This document shows, one piece after another, positions 26,628 to 36,100 of a stretch of DNA of 64,000 bases (within the stretch, counting starts at the first letter, position 1; each line of letters opens with the position of its first letter). Both the position numbers and the translations under genes were made by a program. Source of the stretch: Grimontia kaedaensis (GTDB lineage Bacteria; Pseudomonadota; Gammaproteobacteria; Enterobacterales; Vibrionaceae); NCBI RefSeq assembly GCF_023746615.1, contig NZ_CP082275.1, positions 2,356,001-2,420,000 on the forward strand, given 5' to 3'. The notes under the pieces are model-generated. The model saw nothing but the letters and a program-made list of their open reading frames with translations, made no database searches and was not told the DNA's origin.

Positions 26628-27977
26628 TTAGCCTTTTGCGATATCTGCTAGTTCTTGTTCCGCATCATGGTCAATTTCCACGTGCGCAACAATACCAGCG
26701 CTCGGATCGTTGAAGACTGACTCATCCAGCTTGCCTTCGCTTTTAGCAACGATACAGCTGACTGCCGCATCACCAGTAACGTTAACCGCGGTACGAACCA
26801 TATCCAACAGACGGTCAACACCCAGGATAAGGCCGATACCTTCCAGTGGCAGGCCAACCTGTGCAAATACCATCGACAGCATGATCAGGCCAACACCCGG
26901 TACACCAGCAGTGCCGATGGAAGCCAGTACGGCCATCAGAATCACGGTAAGGAAGCCACCTACGCCCAGATCAATACCGTAGATATTGGCGATAAACACC
27001 GTCGCTACGCCCTGCATGATCGCTGTACCATCCATGTTGATGGTTGCACCAAACGGAACAGTGAAAGAGCCCACAGAGTTCTTCACGCCCATACGCTCAG
27101 TCACAGTGCGCAGCGTAACAGGAATCGTCGCGTTCGAGCTTGCAGTACTGAATGCGAATACCTGCATATTGCGCGCCTTCTTCATGAAGGTCACGATGTT
27201 CAGGCCAGAGAACACTTTCAAAATGGTTGGAATAACCACAAAGAGGTGAACCAGCAGGATGCCAATCAGCACAACCACATAGCCTATCAACTCAACAAAG
27301 AGTCCCAAGCCGAGGTTGGCCATGGCTTTGGCGATCAGACAGAATACTGCATAAGGTGCGATTTCCATGATGAGGGTAACCATCTTCATCATGATTTCGT
27401 TCAGCACTTCCACCAGCTCAACGACTTTCTTCGCTTCTTTACCCACCATCAAAATACACACACCCATCAGAATGGCGAAGAAGATGATTTGCAGCATCTC
27501 GCCTTCGGAAAGCGCATTCACTGGATTGTTAGGGATGATGTCGATAAGCACTTGAGAAAGTGGTGGTGCTTCGCGGCCTGAGAACGCAGTATCAGCGGCC
27601 ATTTGCATGCCAGTACCAATGCCGCTGATTGATGCGATTGTGATTGCCACAGCGATCGCAACGGCGGTCGTCAGAATATAAAGCGCGAAAGATTTCGAGC
27701 CCACTCTGCCGAGCGTTTTAATGTCACCAATCCCGCATACCCCGCAAATCAGCGAGAAGAGTACCAGCGGAACCACCATCATTTTCAACGCGTTAACAAA
27801 CATTTTGCCCACAACGTGGAACAAGCCGTTTGTGATATAGGTGTCTACAAATCCACCTGCTGGGTTTAAGCCCAGAATGTTAATAGCGAGTCCAAGAATA
27901 ATACCGGCTACCAAGCCGACAATAACCTTGGCGGTTAGGCTCATCTTGCCATCACCGTTTGATGCAGCGTCTACCAT
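26628..27977 (-). CDS. Dicarboxylate/amino acid:cation symporter (DAACS family)
   Basis: Glutamate/dicarboxylate transporter of the GltP/DctA/SstT fold, 449 residues. Diagnostic motifs: FSTASSNATIPVTL (HP1 serine-rich loop), GATINMDGTAI (TM7 NMDGT), and GVPGVGLIMLSMV (HP2). TM8 has GVDRLLDMVRTAVNVTGDA, which in this family binds substrate and ions. It imports acidic or neutral amino acids or C4-dicarboxylates with Na+ or H+; the exact substrate is not decided. The start follows GGAGG. Single-gene unit with a shared terminator. Confidence 0.9.
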   Translation of the reverse strand: MVDAASNGDGKMSLTAKVIVGLVAGIILGLAINILGLNPAGGFVDTYITNGLFHVVGKMFVNALKMMVVPLVLFSLICGVCGIGDIKTLGRVGSKSFALYILTTAVAIAVAITIASISGIGTGMQMAADTAFSGREAPPLSQVLIDIIPNNPVNALSEGEMLQIIFFAILMGVCILMVGKEAKKVVELVEVLNEIMMKMVTLIMEIAPYAVFCLIAKAMANLGLGLFVELIGYVVVLIGILLVHLFVVIPTILKVFSGLNIVTFMKKARNMQVFAFSTASSNATIPVTLRTVTERMGVKNSVGSFTVPFGATINMDGTAIMQGVATVFIANIYGIDLGVGGFLTVILMAVLASIGTAGVPGVGLIMLSMVFAQVGLPLEGIGLILGVDRLLDMVRTAVNVTGDAAVSCIVAKSEGKLDESVFNDPSAGIVAHVEIDHDAEQELADIAKG

Positions 27978-28313
27978 ATTGCCTCCATGACTTTAGTTAT
28001 GCAGTCGTGAAAACCCTTTCTTTTGTCTTACTTACTGGCAATTGGCAAAATTTGCACGAGCTAATTATGCATAATTAGTCACAAAGAGAGATATTCCATT
28101 CACTCAATGAGAAAGTGGTTGAATTAGCTTAAAAATTGACCAGTAGCGAGCGACTTATTTCGGGTAACCTCACAACTGGCAATAGATATATCGTGAATCT
28201 AAATTCAGCATTGTCTCGAATTTGAGTGATTTTGAAGTTTTTGTTAACGAGCCATTAACGAAATATGCTGCATGGGAATAAAGACAGAGAATTGGTGAGT
28301 CTTGCAGCAGGTT
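27978..28313. other. Intergenic region upstream of symporter
   Basis: About 335 bases, AT-rich, holding the symporter promoter on the minus strand. No ORF or RNA is visible. A hairpin GCAGCAGG/CCTGCTGC at 28304-28325 spans the stop codon of the next gene on the minus strand but lacks a U-tract, so termination there is doubtful. Confidence 0.4.
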
Positions 28314-28793
28314 CTATCCTGCTGCGACTTCCTGGGAAAGGTTTAAGTGATTTTGTGCGGTCATGAAACTCACGTGGGCTTCAATCAAGGTTTTGGCTTC
28401 ACTTTGCCAGTACTCGCCCTCTTGGCACTGGCAGTACTCAAGCAATACCACAACTAAGGCATCCATCCGTTGCAGGCACCATTTCTTCACTTTCAAATCG
28501 TGCCCTATGTTGCTGCCCATATCCTGCATCTTGCTGTAGGCGAATTGGAGGAAAGCGTAAGCACCTTCAACACTGTCCTGAGCGTTAAGATGATGATGGA
28601 TGCGCATACACGCATCCAACCAATAACCAATAGCCTGACTCTTAGACTCATCAATGTATGGAAGAAACAGTGATGGGGGCGCTTGCTTCACCATTTCTTC
28701 CAAACAGCAAATCTCATTGATGTTCTGGTTACAATACCAACGCTGAACTTCGCCCAGCCAGACATCTACCGTCAGTTCATTGGACTGGCTCAT
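28314..28793 (-). CDS. Uncharacterised helical protein coupled to ABC ATPase genes
   Basis: A 159-residue soluble, mostly helical protein, rich in Cys, Gln and Trp, that I do not recognise. The start ATG at 28793 overlaps the preceding ATPase stop (ATGA), so it is translationally coupled to the ABC genes; the frame reaching further upstream is discarded. No signal peptide or membrane helix is visible. Strict coupling suggests a role connected to the ATPases, but its nature is unknown. Confidence 0.7.
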   Translation of the reverse strand: MSQSNELTVDVWLGEVQRWYCNQNINEICCLEEMVKQAPPSLFLPYIDESKSQAIGYWLDACMRIHHHLNAQDSVEGAYAFLQFAYSKMQDMGSNIGHDLKVKKWCLQRMDALVVVLLEYCQCQEGEYWQSEAKTLIEAHVSFMTAQNHLNLSQEVAAG

Positions 28794-29722
28794 GCCGCCG
28801 ACTCCCAATTACGCACAAAGTGATTGTCGGAGACTTTCTGAATTTCAGGCTGCAGTTTCGCACTGAGAATACGAACTTCATCGGCGTTCTGGGAGTAATT
28901 TTCAGTTTGGTGGATAAGGTCCGCGAACGGCAGGTCCGGATCCGGCACCGCTGAGATCAGAAGCTTGGTATATGGGTGCTGCGGGTTGGAAAGAATCTCC
29001 TGCGTATCGCCCCACTCTACGATTTGTCCGCGATACATCACCGCCGTTTCTTCCGCAATGTAATGCGCTGTCGCTAGGTCATGAGTAATGTAGAGAAAAC
29101 CAATGCCCATCTCTTTCTTCATGCGCTGCATCAGATTCAGCACGCCCAAACGGATTGAAACATCCAGCATTGAGGTTGGTTCATCCGCCAGAATCACTTC
29201 CGCACCTACACCCAATGCCCTTGCCAGGTTGATACGCTGTCGCTGACCACCGCTTAGCTGATGAGGAAACTTGGAGAGACAATCCGGATCCAGCTCGACC
29301 AGTTCCATCAGTTCGCGTTGGCGTTGCTTCACTTCCTCTTCGGTCGTGGCCTGGTTATGGATTTTCAGCGGTCGAGCAATATGGTGATCGATTGTGTGAG
29401 CCGGGTTGAGCGAACCAAATGGGTCTTGGAAGACCATTTGTACATTACTGCGATATTCGCGCAGTGCTTTGCCCGAATTGATGGTGTCGATACTCTGCCC
29501 TTTGAACAGAATATCTCCTGTCGTCATCTCATGTACCTTGGTAATAAGACGCGCCACAGTACTTTTTCCGCAACCAGATTCTCCGACCAACGCTAATGCG
29601 CGCCCTTTGTGAAGATCAAAGCTGATTCCGCGCAGTGCTTCAAAGGGTTCTTTTTTAGAGAAACCGCCACCTGCAAGGAAGGTTTTTGAGACGTTCTTGA
29701 CTTCAATGATTGGCTGGCTCAT
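28790..29722 (-). CDS. Oligopeptide-type ABC transporter ATPase (DppF/OppF-like)
   Basis: ABC ATPase of 310 residues. Walker A GESGCGKST, Q-loop VFQDPFGSLNP, signature LSGGQRQR, Walker B VILADEPTS, H-loop ITHD, and the C-terminal DppF/OppF extension (NPQHPYTKLLISAVPDPD) are all visible. Family members drive uptake of peptides, nickel or oligosaccharides with two permeases and a binding protein. None of these is adjacent; upstream is only the partner ATPase. Both starts overlap the previous stops (ATGA). Confidence 0.9.
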   Translation of the reverse strand: MSQPIIEVKNVSKTFLAGGGFSKKEPFEALRGISFDLHKGRALALVGESGCGKSTVARLITKVHEMTTGDILFKGQSIDTINSGKALREYRSNVQMVFQDPFGSLNPAHTIDHHIARPLKIHNQATTEEEVKQRQRELMELVELDPDCLSKFPHQLSGGQRQRINLARALGVGAEVILADEPTSMLDVSIRLGVLNLMQRMKKEMGIGFLYITHDLATAHYIAEETAVMYRGQIVEWGDTQEILSNPQHPYTKLLISAVPDPDLPFADLIHQTENYSQNADEVRILSAKLQPEIQKVSDNHFVRNWESAA

Positions 29723-30570
29723 GCGGTTGCTCCCTGTTCAAACTTGGCTTTGCTCCCATCTCTGTCATGGATATTAGGGAAAGAGGCCCAAAGCTTCTGG
29801 GTGTATTCGTGTTGCGGGTTCTGGCGAATTTCTTTTGAAGTATTTACTTCCACTATTTCGCCGTGACGCATGATGGCAATGCGGTCACTGAGTTGAGTCA
29901 TCAAAGCCAGATCATGGGTAATGAAAAGCACAGAGAAGCCAAATTCTTCTTTAAGGGTGAATATCTGCTGAAGGATTTCGCGTTGCACCACCACATCAAG
30001 CGCAGTGGTGGGTTCATCCATGATGATAAGTTTCGGGCTCAGACTCAGTGCAATCGCAATCACCAAACGCTGACGCATGCCGCCACTGAACTGGTGCGGG
30101 TAGTCTCTCAACCTGTCACGGGGAATATTCACCAAGTCCAACATCTTGTAGGCGCGATCAATCGCTTCTGCACGCGTCCACCCTTTGTGGTGACAAATCA
30201 CATCCACGAATTGCTCTTCGAGCGTGAGTACCGGATTCAAAGAATTCATGGCACTTTGGAATACCATGGCGATCTCGCTCCAACGAACCGCTGCCAGCTC
30301 TTTGTTGGACAGCGTGCGCAGGTTTCTCTCTTCTAGCCAGATTTCGCCGCCGGAAATGTACGCAGGTGGCTTGTGCAGATTGTTCACCGAAAATGCGATG
30401 GTACTTTTCCCGCAGCCGGATTCCCCAGCCAACCCGAAGACTTCACCTCGACCAATATCAAAGCTGACCGATTTCACCGCGCGGAAATGACCATCATCCG
30501 TGATGTAGTCAACGCATAGATCTCGAACCCTTAACAAAGGGTCACTATGAAAGGCGTGTTCACTTGCCAT
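29719..30570 (-). CDS. Oligopeptide-type ABC transporter ATPase (DppD/OppD-like)
   Basis: ABC ATPase of 283 residues, first gene of the unit. Walker A GESGCGKST, Q-loop VFQSAMNSLNPV, signature FSGGMRQR, Walker B LIIMDEPTTALD, H-loop ITHDL. It is shorter than DppD/OppD (about 325 residues) and stops soon after NPQHEYTQKLWASFPN, so the cysteine-containing C-terminal oligopeptide extension is mostly absent. A Fur-like box lies about 30 bp upstream. No permease or binding protein is encoded nearby, so the membrane partners must be elsewhere or lost. Confidence 0.88.
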   Translation of the reverse strand: MASEHAFHSDPLLRVRDLCVDYITDDGHFRAVKSVSFDIGRGEVFGLAGESGCGKSTIAFSVNNLHKPPAYISGGEIWLEERNLRTLSNKELAAVRWSEIAMVFQSAMNSLNPVLTLEEQFVDVICHHKGWTRAEAIDRAYKMLDLVNIPRDRLRDYPHQFSGGMRQRLVIAIALSLSPKLIIMDEPTTALDVVVQREILQQIFTLKEEFGFSVLFITHDLALMTQLSDRIAIMRHGEIVEVNTSKEIRQNPQHEYTQKLWASFPNIHDRDGSKAKFEQGATA

Positions 30571-30597
30571 GTAGATTCACTCCCAAAACAATATTGA

Positions 30598-30616
30598 ATG
30601 CAAATTATTATCATTT
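30598..30616 (-). promoter_or_regulatory. Fur-box-like site before the ABC ATPase operon
   Basis: On the minus strand AAATGATAATAATTTGCAT matches the 19-base Fur consensus at about 13 positions by my count, including the core TGATAAT and the following ATT. It is 28 bases before the ATPase start, a position suited to repression. It suggests iron control; binding is not demonstrated. Confidence 0.45.
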
Positions 30617-30734
30617 CTTTTTGCAGTAAAATAAGTTATTAAAAAAAGTGAATTAGATCGCAGAGTGTTGTTAGAAGGATCCCGAACACCCTTTCAGGTA
30701 CAATTCCCGCTCATTTCTCGAATACGTGGTAAGC

Positions 30735-31115
30735 ATGAGTCAATGTCCCGAGTGCGGAAACGCGCTTGAATGCACTGCTGAGTCTGGTCAATGCTGGTGC
30801 ATGCAGTATCCCAATATTCTTCCTCCGGCAGCAGGAGACAACCTCTCGTGTCTGTGTAAAACCTGTCTGGCAAAACACATCAACGAGAAGCTGGAAAGCC
30901 TCTATCAGGAATACAGCACCAATGATTTGATTCGCCTGGCAAAGCCCTATCGCGAGCAAAAAGAGTTAGTAGAAGGGCTGGATTACACCATCGAACGTGG
31001 ATTCTATGTATTCTCGGCTTGGTACCATTTACGTCGGGGCTCCTGTTGTGGCAATGGCTGTCGCCACTGCCCATATGGCAAAGCAGAACCATCAGGCTAC
31101 AACAACGTGGGCTAA
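30735..31115 (+). CDS. Cysteine-rich CWC / DUF5522 protein
   Basis: A 126-residue cytosolic protein. The N-terminal cysteine cluster CPECGNALECTAESGQCWCM with LSCLCKTCL fits the cysteine-rich CWC family; the C-terminus SAWYHLRRGSCCGNGCRHCPYG fits DUF5522. Both clusters look like metal (zinc) sites. The start is taken at ATG 30735 so the protein begins just before the first Cys pair; an upstream GTG frame is possible. The function of the family is not known. It is divergent from the ABC operon. Confidence 0.8.
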   Translation: MSQCPECGNALECTAESGQCWCMQYPNILPPAAGDNLSCLCKTCLAKHINEKLESLYQEYSTNDLIRLAKPYREQKELVEGLDYTIERGFYVFSAWYHLRRGSCCGNGCRHCPYGKAEPSGYNNVG

Positions 31116-31187
31116 ATCACGGACTCGTTGACGTTCTTAACTGAAAATACGCCGCTTTTTTTCACCCAAAAAAGACAACCCAGAAGA

Positions 31188-31509
31188 ATGAAAATCGTTG
31201 CTGTCACCGCCTGCTCAACAGTCACTGCCCACACCTATATGGCTGCTGCCGAACTCAAAAAATCAGCACAACAAATCGGTATTCCAATCGCAGTGTAAAC
31301 CCAGGGCGCGATGGGTATTGAGAACCCGCTCAGCATTCAGGATATCGCCTACGCGCATGTGGTATTGATTGCCTCCGACATTAAAGTAGAAGACCGCGCC
31401 CGTTTCACTGGTATGTATGACAGTGGGTGCAGTAGCGACCGCGCTGGTTGCAGTTCCCCTGAAGAAAATGCGTCAGGCGAAAGCACAAAACGAAGTAGCA
31501 ACGGCATAG
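31188..31509 (+). pseudogene. Collapsed fructose-type PTS EIIBC gene
   Basis: The first 36 codons encode the fructose-family EIIB start (AVTAC phosphocysteine motif, then AHTYMAAAELKK), but the usual Pro-Thr-Gly after Cys is altered and TAA at 31296 stops the frame. The frame then continues as clear EIIB (TQGAMGIENPLSIQDIA...SDIKVEDRARF). After that, in a shifted frame, come the last residues of an EIIC-like domain (TALVAVPLKKMRQAKA) to TAG at 31507. Several hundred codons between are deleted. It precedes manA, as the fructose/mannose PTS gene does in related vibrios, so it is the remnant of that uptake gene. Confidence 0.82.
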
Positions 31510-31518
31510 TCAGATGAA

Positions 31519-31543
31519 AAACGCTCCCTGCGGGGGAGCGTTT
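31519..31543 (+). terminator. Terminator after PTS remnant
   Basis: Stem AAACGCTCCC/GGGAGCGTTT with a short loop and a T-run, 10 bases after the remnant's final stop; it still looks functional. Confidence 0.8.
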
Positions 31544-31622
31544 TTATTTGCAGAATATATAGGCAAGACAAGCGCAGAATTTGATAAACTTCTGCCAGTT
31601 GCAAAAGACCTGAAGAAGAACA

Positions 31623-32810
31623 ATGACAACACAATTTTTCCCTCTGAAAAACGTTATCCAGGACTATGCTTGGGGCAGTTACACTTCGCTGACTGAACTC
31701 TTTGATATGCCGAACCCAGAGAAAAAACCACAAGCGGAAATCTGGATGGGTGCTCACCCAAATGGCTGTTCAAAAATCGCTGTCGAGAACAAAGAAATCC
31801 TGCTGTCAGATTTCATTGGCTCAGACATGGAAAACATTCTGGGCGCATCCACTACCCAACAATTTGGTGAACTGCCTTACCTTTTCAAAGTGCTGTGTGC
31901 TGAAAAAGCGCTGTCGGTGCAAGTTCACCCAAGCAAAGCTCAGGCTGAAGCCGGTTTTGCAAAAGAAGAAGCAGCAGAAATTCCCCTGTCAGCAAGCTTT
32001 AGAAACTACAAAGATCCTAACCACAAGCCGGAATTGGTTTTCGCGCTGACTGATTACATGGCGATGAACGGCTTCCGGGATTACAGCGATATTCTGGGCT
32101 TCTTCCATCAGCTCAACATTGAAGAGTTGGCTTCACTGGTAAGTGCTTTGCAAGACAACCAGAACGAACAAGGCCTGAGTGACTTCTTCGGCGCCCTGCT
32201 TTCTCTGGAAGGCGAAACCAAAGACACAGCAGTATCTAAACTACTGGCCTATGCAGACGCGAACCAAACTGATGAATTGTTTGGATTGCTGTTGACGCTG
32301 TCTGAGCAGTACCCAGGCGATATTGGCCTGTTCTCACCACTGATCCTGAATACGCTGACTCTTCAGCGGGGTGAAGCGATGTTCCTTGATGCCTGCACGC
32401 CGCATGCTTATATCAAAGGTACAGGTCTGGAAATCATGGCGAACTCAGACAACGTGCTTCGCGCAGGTTTGACACCAAAACATATGGATGTACCGGAACT
32501 GATTTCCTGCACACGATGCTTGCCAATGCCAGAAGAAACCATCCTGCTAGCACCAAGCATTCAAAGCAATGCGCAGCACTACCCGATTCCTGTGCCGGAT
32601 TTTAAATTTAGTGTTTATCGAAACACCAAAAATGAAGTCCTGAGCACACAGAGCGCTGAAATCCTCTTTGCTATTGATGCGCCTGTTACTGTTTCACACA
32701 GCAATGGAGAAACGGTCACCTTGAAAAAAGGCGAATCCGTTTTCATTCCAGCGTATGTCGGCGATTACCAGACCAGCTGCGAAGGTCTTTTTGCCCGCGC
32801 CTATAACTAG
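31623..32810 (+). CDS. manA: Mannose-6-phosphate isomerase, class I
   Basis: Type I phosphomannose isomerase, 395 residues, the usual length. Zinc-site regions are visible: QVHPSKAQAE, KPELVFALTDYMAMNGFR, and the catalytic stretch EAMFLDACTPHAYIKGTGLEIMANSDNVLRAGL later. It interconverts mannose-6-P and fructose-6-P. The start follows GAAGAACA with no strong SD. It has its own terminators on both sides and its former PTS partner upstream is broken, so mannose would have to enter by another route, or the enzyme now serves GDP-mannose synthesis. Confidence 0.95.
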   Translation: MTTQFFPLKNVIQDYAWGSYTSLTELFDMPNPEKKPQAEIWMGAHPNGCSKIAVENKEILLSDFIGSDMENILGASTTQQFGELPYLFKVLCAEKALSVQVHPSKAQAEAGFAKEEAAEIPLSASFRNYKDPNHKPELVFALTDYMAMNGFRDYSDILGFFHQLNIEELASLVSALQDNQNEQGLSDFFGALLSLEGETKDTAVSKLLAYADANQTDELFGLLLTLSEQYPGDIGLFSPLILNTLTLQRGEAMFLDACTPHAYIKGTGLEIMANSDNVLRAGLTPKHMDVPELISCTRCLPMPEETILLAPSIQSNAQHYPIPVPDFKFSVYRNTKNEVLSTQSAEILFAIDAPVTVSHSNGETVTLKKGESVFIPAYVGDYQTSCEGLFARAYN

Positions 32811-32857
32811 GGGCTGTTGACCCTAATCACACCTAAGAAAATCCCCTAAGTAAGATC

Positions 32858-32875
32858 GCCCGGCATTTGCTGGGC
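32858..32875 (+). terminator. Terminator after manA
   Basis: Stem GCCCGGC/GCTGGGC (one wobble) with a short loop followed by TTCTTTTTG. Confidence 0.7.
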
Positions 32876-33095
32876 TTCTTTTTGTTTGTACCTAACTCAA
32901 GTTTTTGCATATGCATCAACGAGATTCATTACAATCAATTTAACAACGTTTTTCCACCATCTGAGAAAGTGTTGCTAAAGCCAAATGCGCTAAGATATTT
33001 GTTCAATTTGCTATGTTTAACATCAGGAAATGTCCCTACCATGCCTAGCTTCCTGAACACCTAGTGTCTCAGGAGTTAGTGTGCTCGAGGGAGTT
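32876..33095. other. Upstream region of GH3 gene
   Basis: Non-coding stretch between manA terminator and the GH3 operator; short frames here have no ribosome site. The GH3 promoter presumably lies in its 3' part. Confidence 0.4.
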
Positions 33096-33137
33096 ATCTT
33101 GCATTTAAAGAAAGCGCTTTCAAATGCCAGCAAGATA
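33096..33137. promoter_or_regulatory. LacI-type operator before GH3 gene
   Basis: A perfect 12-base palindrome GAAAGCGCTTTC (33110-33121) has the central CG and AAGC/GCTT arms of LacI/GalR-family operators. It sits inside a longer imperfect dyad: ATCTTGC...ATTT on the left and AAATGCCAGCAAGAT on the right. It ends 46 bases before the start codon, a typical repression position. The LacI-type regulator is not in the window. Confidence 0.6.
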
Positions 33138-33183
33138 GTGAGCACGCAGTTTAAATAGAACTGACTACCCTCGGAGGGGCTCT

Positions 33184-36100
33184 ATGCTCAAAGGAAAAAT
33201 CATAGTGTCAGGAGTGACATCGCTAGCCATTCTGACGGGATGCTTTCTCGAATCGAAAGTCCCGTACTTCCCAGACTGGCCGCAGATTAACAGCGCAATC
33301 AAAAAAGATCCGGAGATAGAAAGCCGGGTTGCAGAGATACTCGCGCAAATGACGCTGGAAGAGAAAGTTGGACAGATGATCCAACCTGACCTTCGAAGCG
33401 TGACACCAGAAGAGGCGAAAGAATATAAGCTGGGCTCTTTGCTCAATGGTGGCGGTGGTTGGCCTGATGGCAACAAATACGCCACCGCTCAAGATTGGGC
33501 TGAGGAAGCTGATAAATACTATCTTGCCATTGAAGAAGCCTATGCAGACCGTGGTTTCCGTATTCCTTTCATGTGGGCAACTGATGCCGTGCATGGCCAC
33601 AACAACGTTTTTAAAGCCACAGTCTTCCCACACAATATCGGCCTTGGTGCCGCCAACAATCCCAAGCTCATCAAACAAATCGGTAAAGCGACTGCACGAG
33701 AAGTCGCAGCGACTGGCCTTGACTGGACATTTGCCCCCACCGTCGCTACACCGCGCGACTATCGCTGGGGACGCGTTTATGAAGGCTATTCAGAAGATCC
33801 TGAAATTGTTTATCAATACGCTGGCAAAATGGTTGAAGGCTTGCAAGGTGGCACAAGGGGCCTGAAAAGCGAACGCCATGTTATTTCCAACGTGAAACAC
33901 TGGCTCGGTGATGGCGGTACCACTGATGGTGTCGACCGCGGAATGAATGAATATAGTGAAGAATACCTTCGTAATATTCACGCAACCGGCTACTTCTCAG
34001 GCCTGGATGCTGGCGCGCAAGTGGTCATGACATCGTTCAACTCTTGGCATAACGAAGCCAACTACGATGTGATGGGCACCGACAATTACAATAAGAAGCT
34101 CCACGGCAGTAAGTACATCGTCAACGATGTACTGAAAGACAAAATGGGCTTTGATGGGCTGGTTGTCACAGACTGGAACGGTCACAGCGAAATCAATGGT
34201 TGTACCGCAGGCAACTGTCCGCAGGCGGTGCTCGCCGGTAATGACATCTTCATGGTCACTGCCCGTAAAGACTGGCAGGCATTTTATCGCAATGTCATTG
34301 ACCAGGTGAATGATGGCACCATTCCAATGAGCCGTATTGACGATGCGGTCACCCGTATTCTCCGTGTAAAAATGCGTGCAGCACTTTGGGAAAAACCGCA
34401 GCCTACCGAGCGTCGACTGGCGGGCAATCAGGATGTCCTGGGGTCAGATGCACATCGCGAACTGGCACGTAAAGCGGTTGCTCAATCGTTGGTACTCCTC
34501 AAGAACAAAGACAAAGCCTTACCCTTGTCGTCGCAAAAGCAATATCTCGTGGTGGGCAGTGCTGCCCATGACATTCAAAAGCAGACTGGCGGCTGGTCGT
34601 TGACCTGGCAAGGTACCGAGAACACTCTGGAACGTGACTTCCCAGGTGCAACAACCATGCTGATGGCAATGCAGGCGCAAGTCGGCGAAGAGAATGTTTT
34701 TACGGATATCTCTTCCGCACCTCAGGATGCCACTGCCGTCGTGGTGATTGGTGAAGACCCTTACGCCGAGATGTTTGGCGACATCAACAAAACTAAGACG
34801 CTGGAATACGCAACGCTCAAATCCTCTTACGGCGCTGATCTTCGTCTGATTAAATCGCTCAAAGAGCAAGGCTTTAAAGTCGTCACCGTATTCTTCTCTG
34901 GCCGCCCACTTTATGTAAATGAAGAGATCAACCACTCTGACGCCTTTGTAGCAGCATGGCTACCAGGCACGGAAGCGGGTGGTATCACTGACGTGCTGTT
35001 TGGTGTTGATGACAAAGACTTCCGCGGTCGTCTTTCTTTCTCCTGGCCAAAAACCAAGTGTTCTACCACCATCAACCGCAAAGCGCCGAATCTGATGGAC
35101 TATCAAACACCGGAGATGGAGCAAGATATCGAAGGTGACCATGCACCGCTGTTCGCTTACGGCTATGGCCTTTCTTACAACAAGAGGAAAAGCAGCAAGC
35201 TGAAAACCGATCTGGATAATCTTCCACTCGATCCACGTGAATACGGTTGTGGCCTGGATGCACCAGATGACGGTATTGCGACCACCAATCTAGAAATCTT
35301 TGGTCGTTCAGCCGATGACGAATTTATACCTCGCATTGCAGGATCATCGAATGGTTGGGTCGGCGTGACCGTGTCCAACGGTACACCAACAACCATTGGC
35401 TCTATTACCACTACACCAATCGATCACCTCCACCAGCAAGACGCAGTCAATGTGAAATTCACTGGCGAAGCGCCAGCGCAGATCTACATGCAAACTGCGG
35501 ATGAGCAGGTCACCGACAAGCAAAGTTACCTGAATGCGGATGCTACCCTGCAGTTTGATATCGACATGAAATCAACCGCGCCGCAAAGCATGATTCTGGC
35601 AACGCATTGTGAGTGGCCTTGTCTGGGTCAGGTCCCTATCCACAAAGTGCTTCCAGCGCCAAGTGGCCAAGATGAAACCAAGTGGACGACCATCAAGATC
35701 CCACTGCAGTGTTTTGCTGACGAGGGCATGGCATTCCAGATTCTTAACACGCCGTTCCTGATTTATGCCGATGAGGAAGTCGAGTTCAATCTGGGTGAGG
35801 TTCGCTATGTGCCACGCAGTCTCGATGCTGCAGAAGACGCTATTACCTGTGAAGAGTTGAAAGTGCCGGTTGAGCCGCCACTCGAAGGCGATATCGTTGA
35901 TATCTGGGAAACGTGGGAACCAAACATCAACACTTGGCAAGCGCGTACAGACACTTGGGAAGGTTTGACAGACCATGTTGTCGTGACTGGCAACGATCCT
36001 TCAGATAATACTCATGAGTTCACCGTGACTTACGATGCGGCGAGCCCTGAGTATTACAAAGGCTTGGTGCTGGTGCAGGGTAAAACCTTAAACCTGTCTA

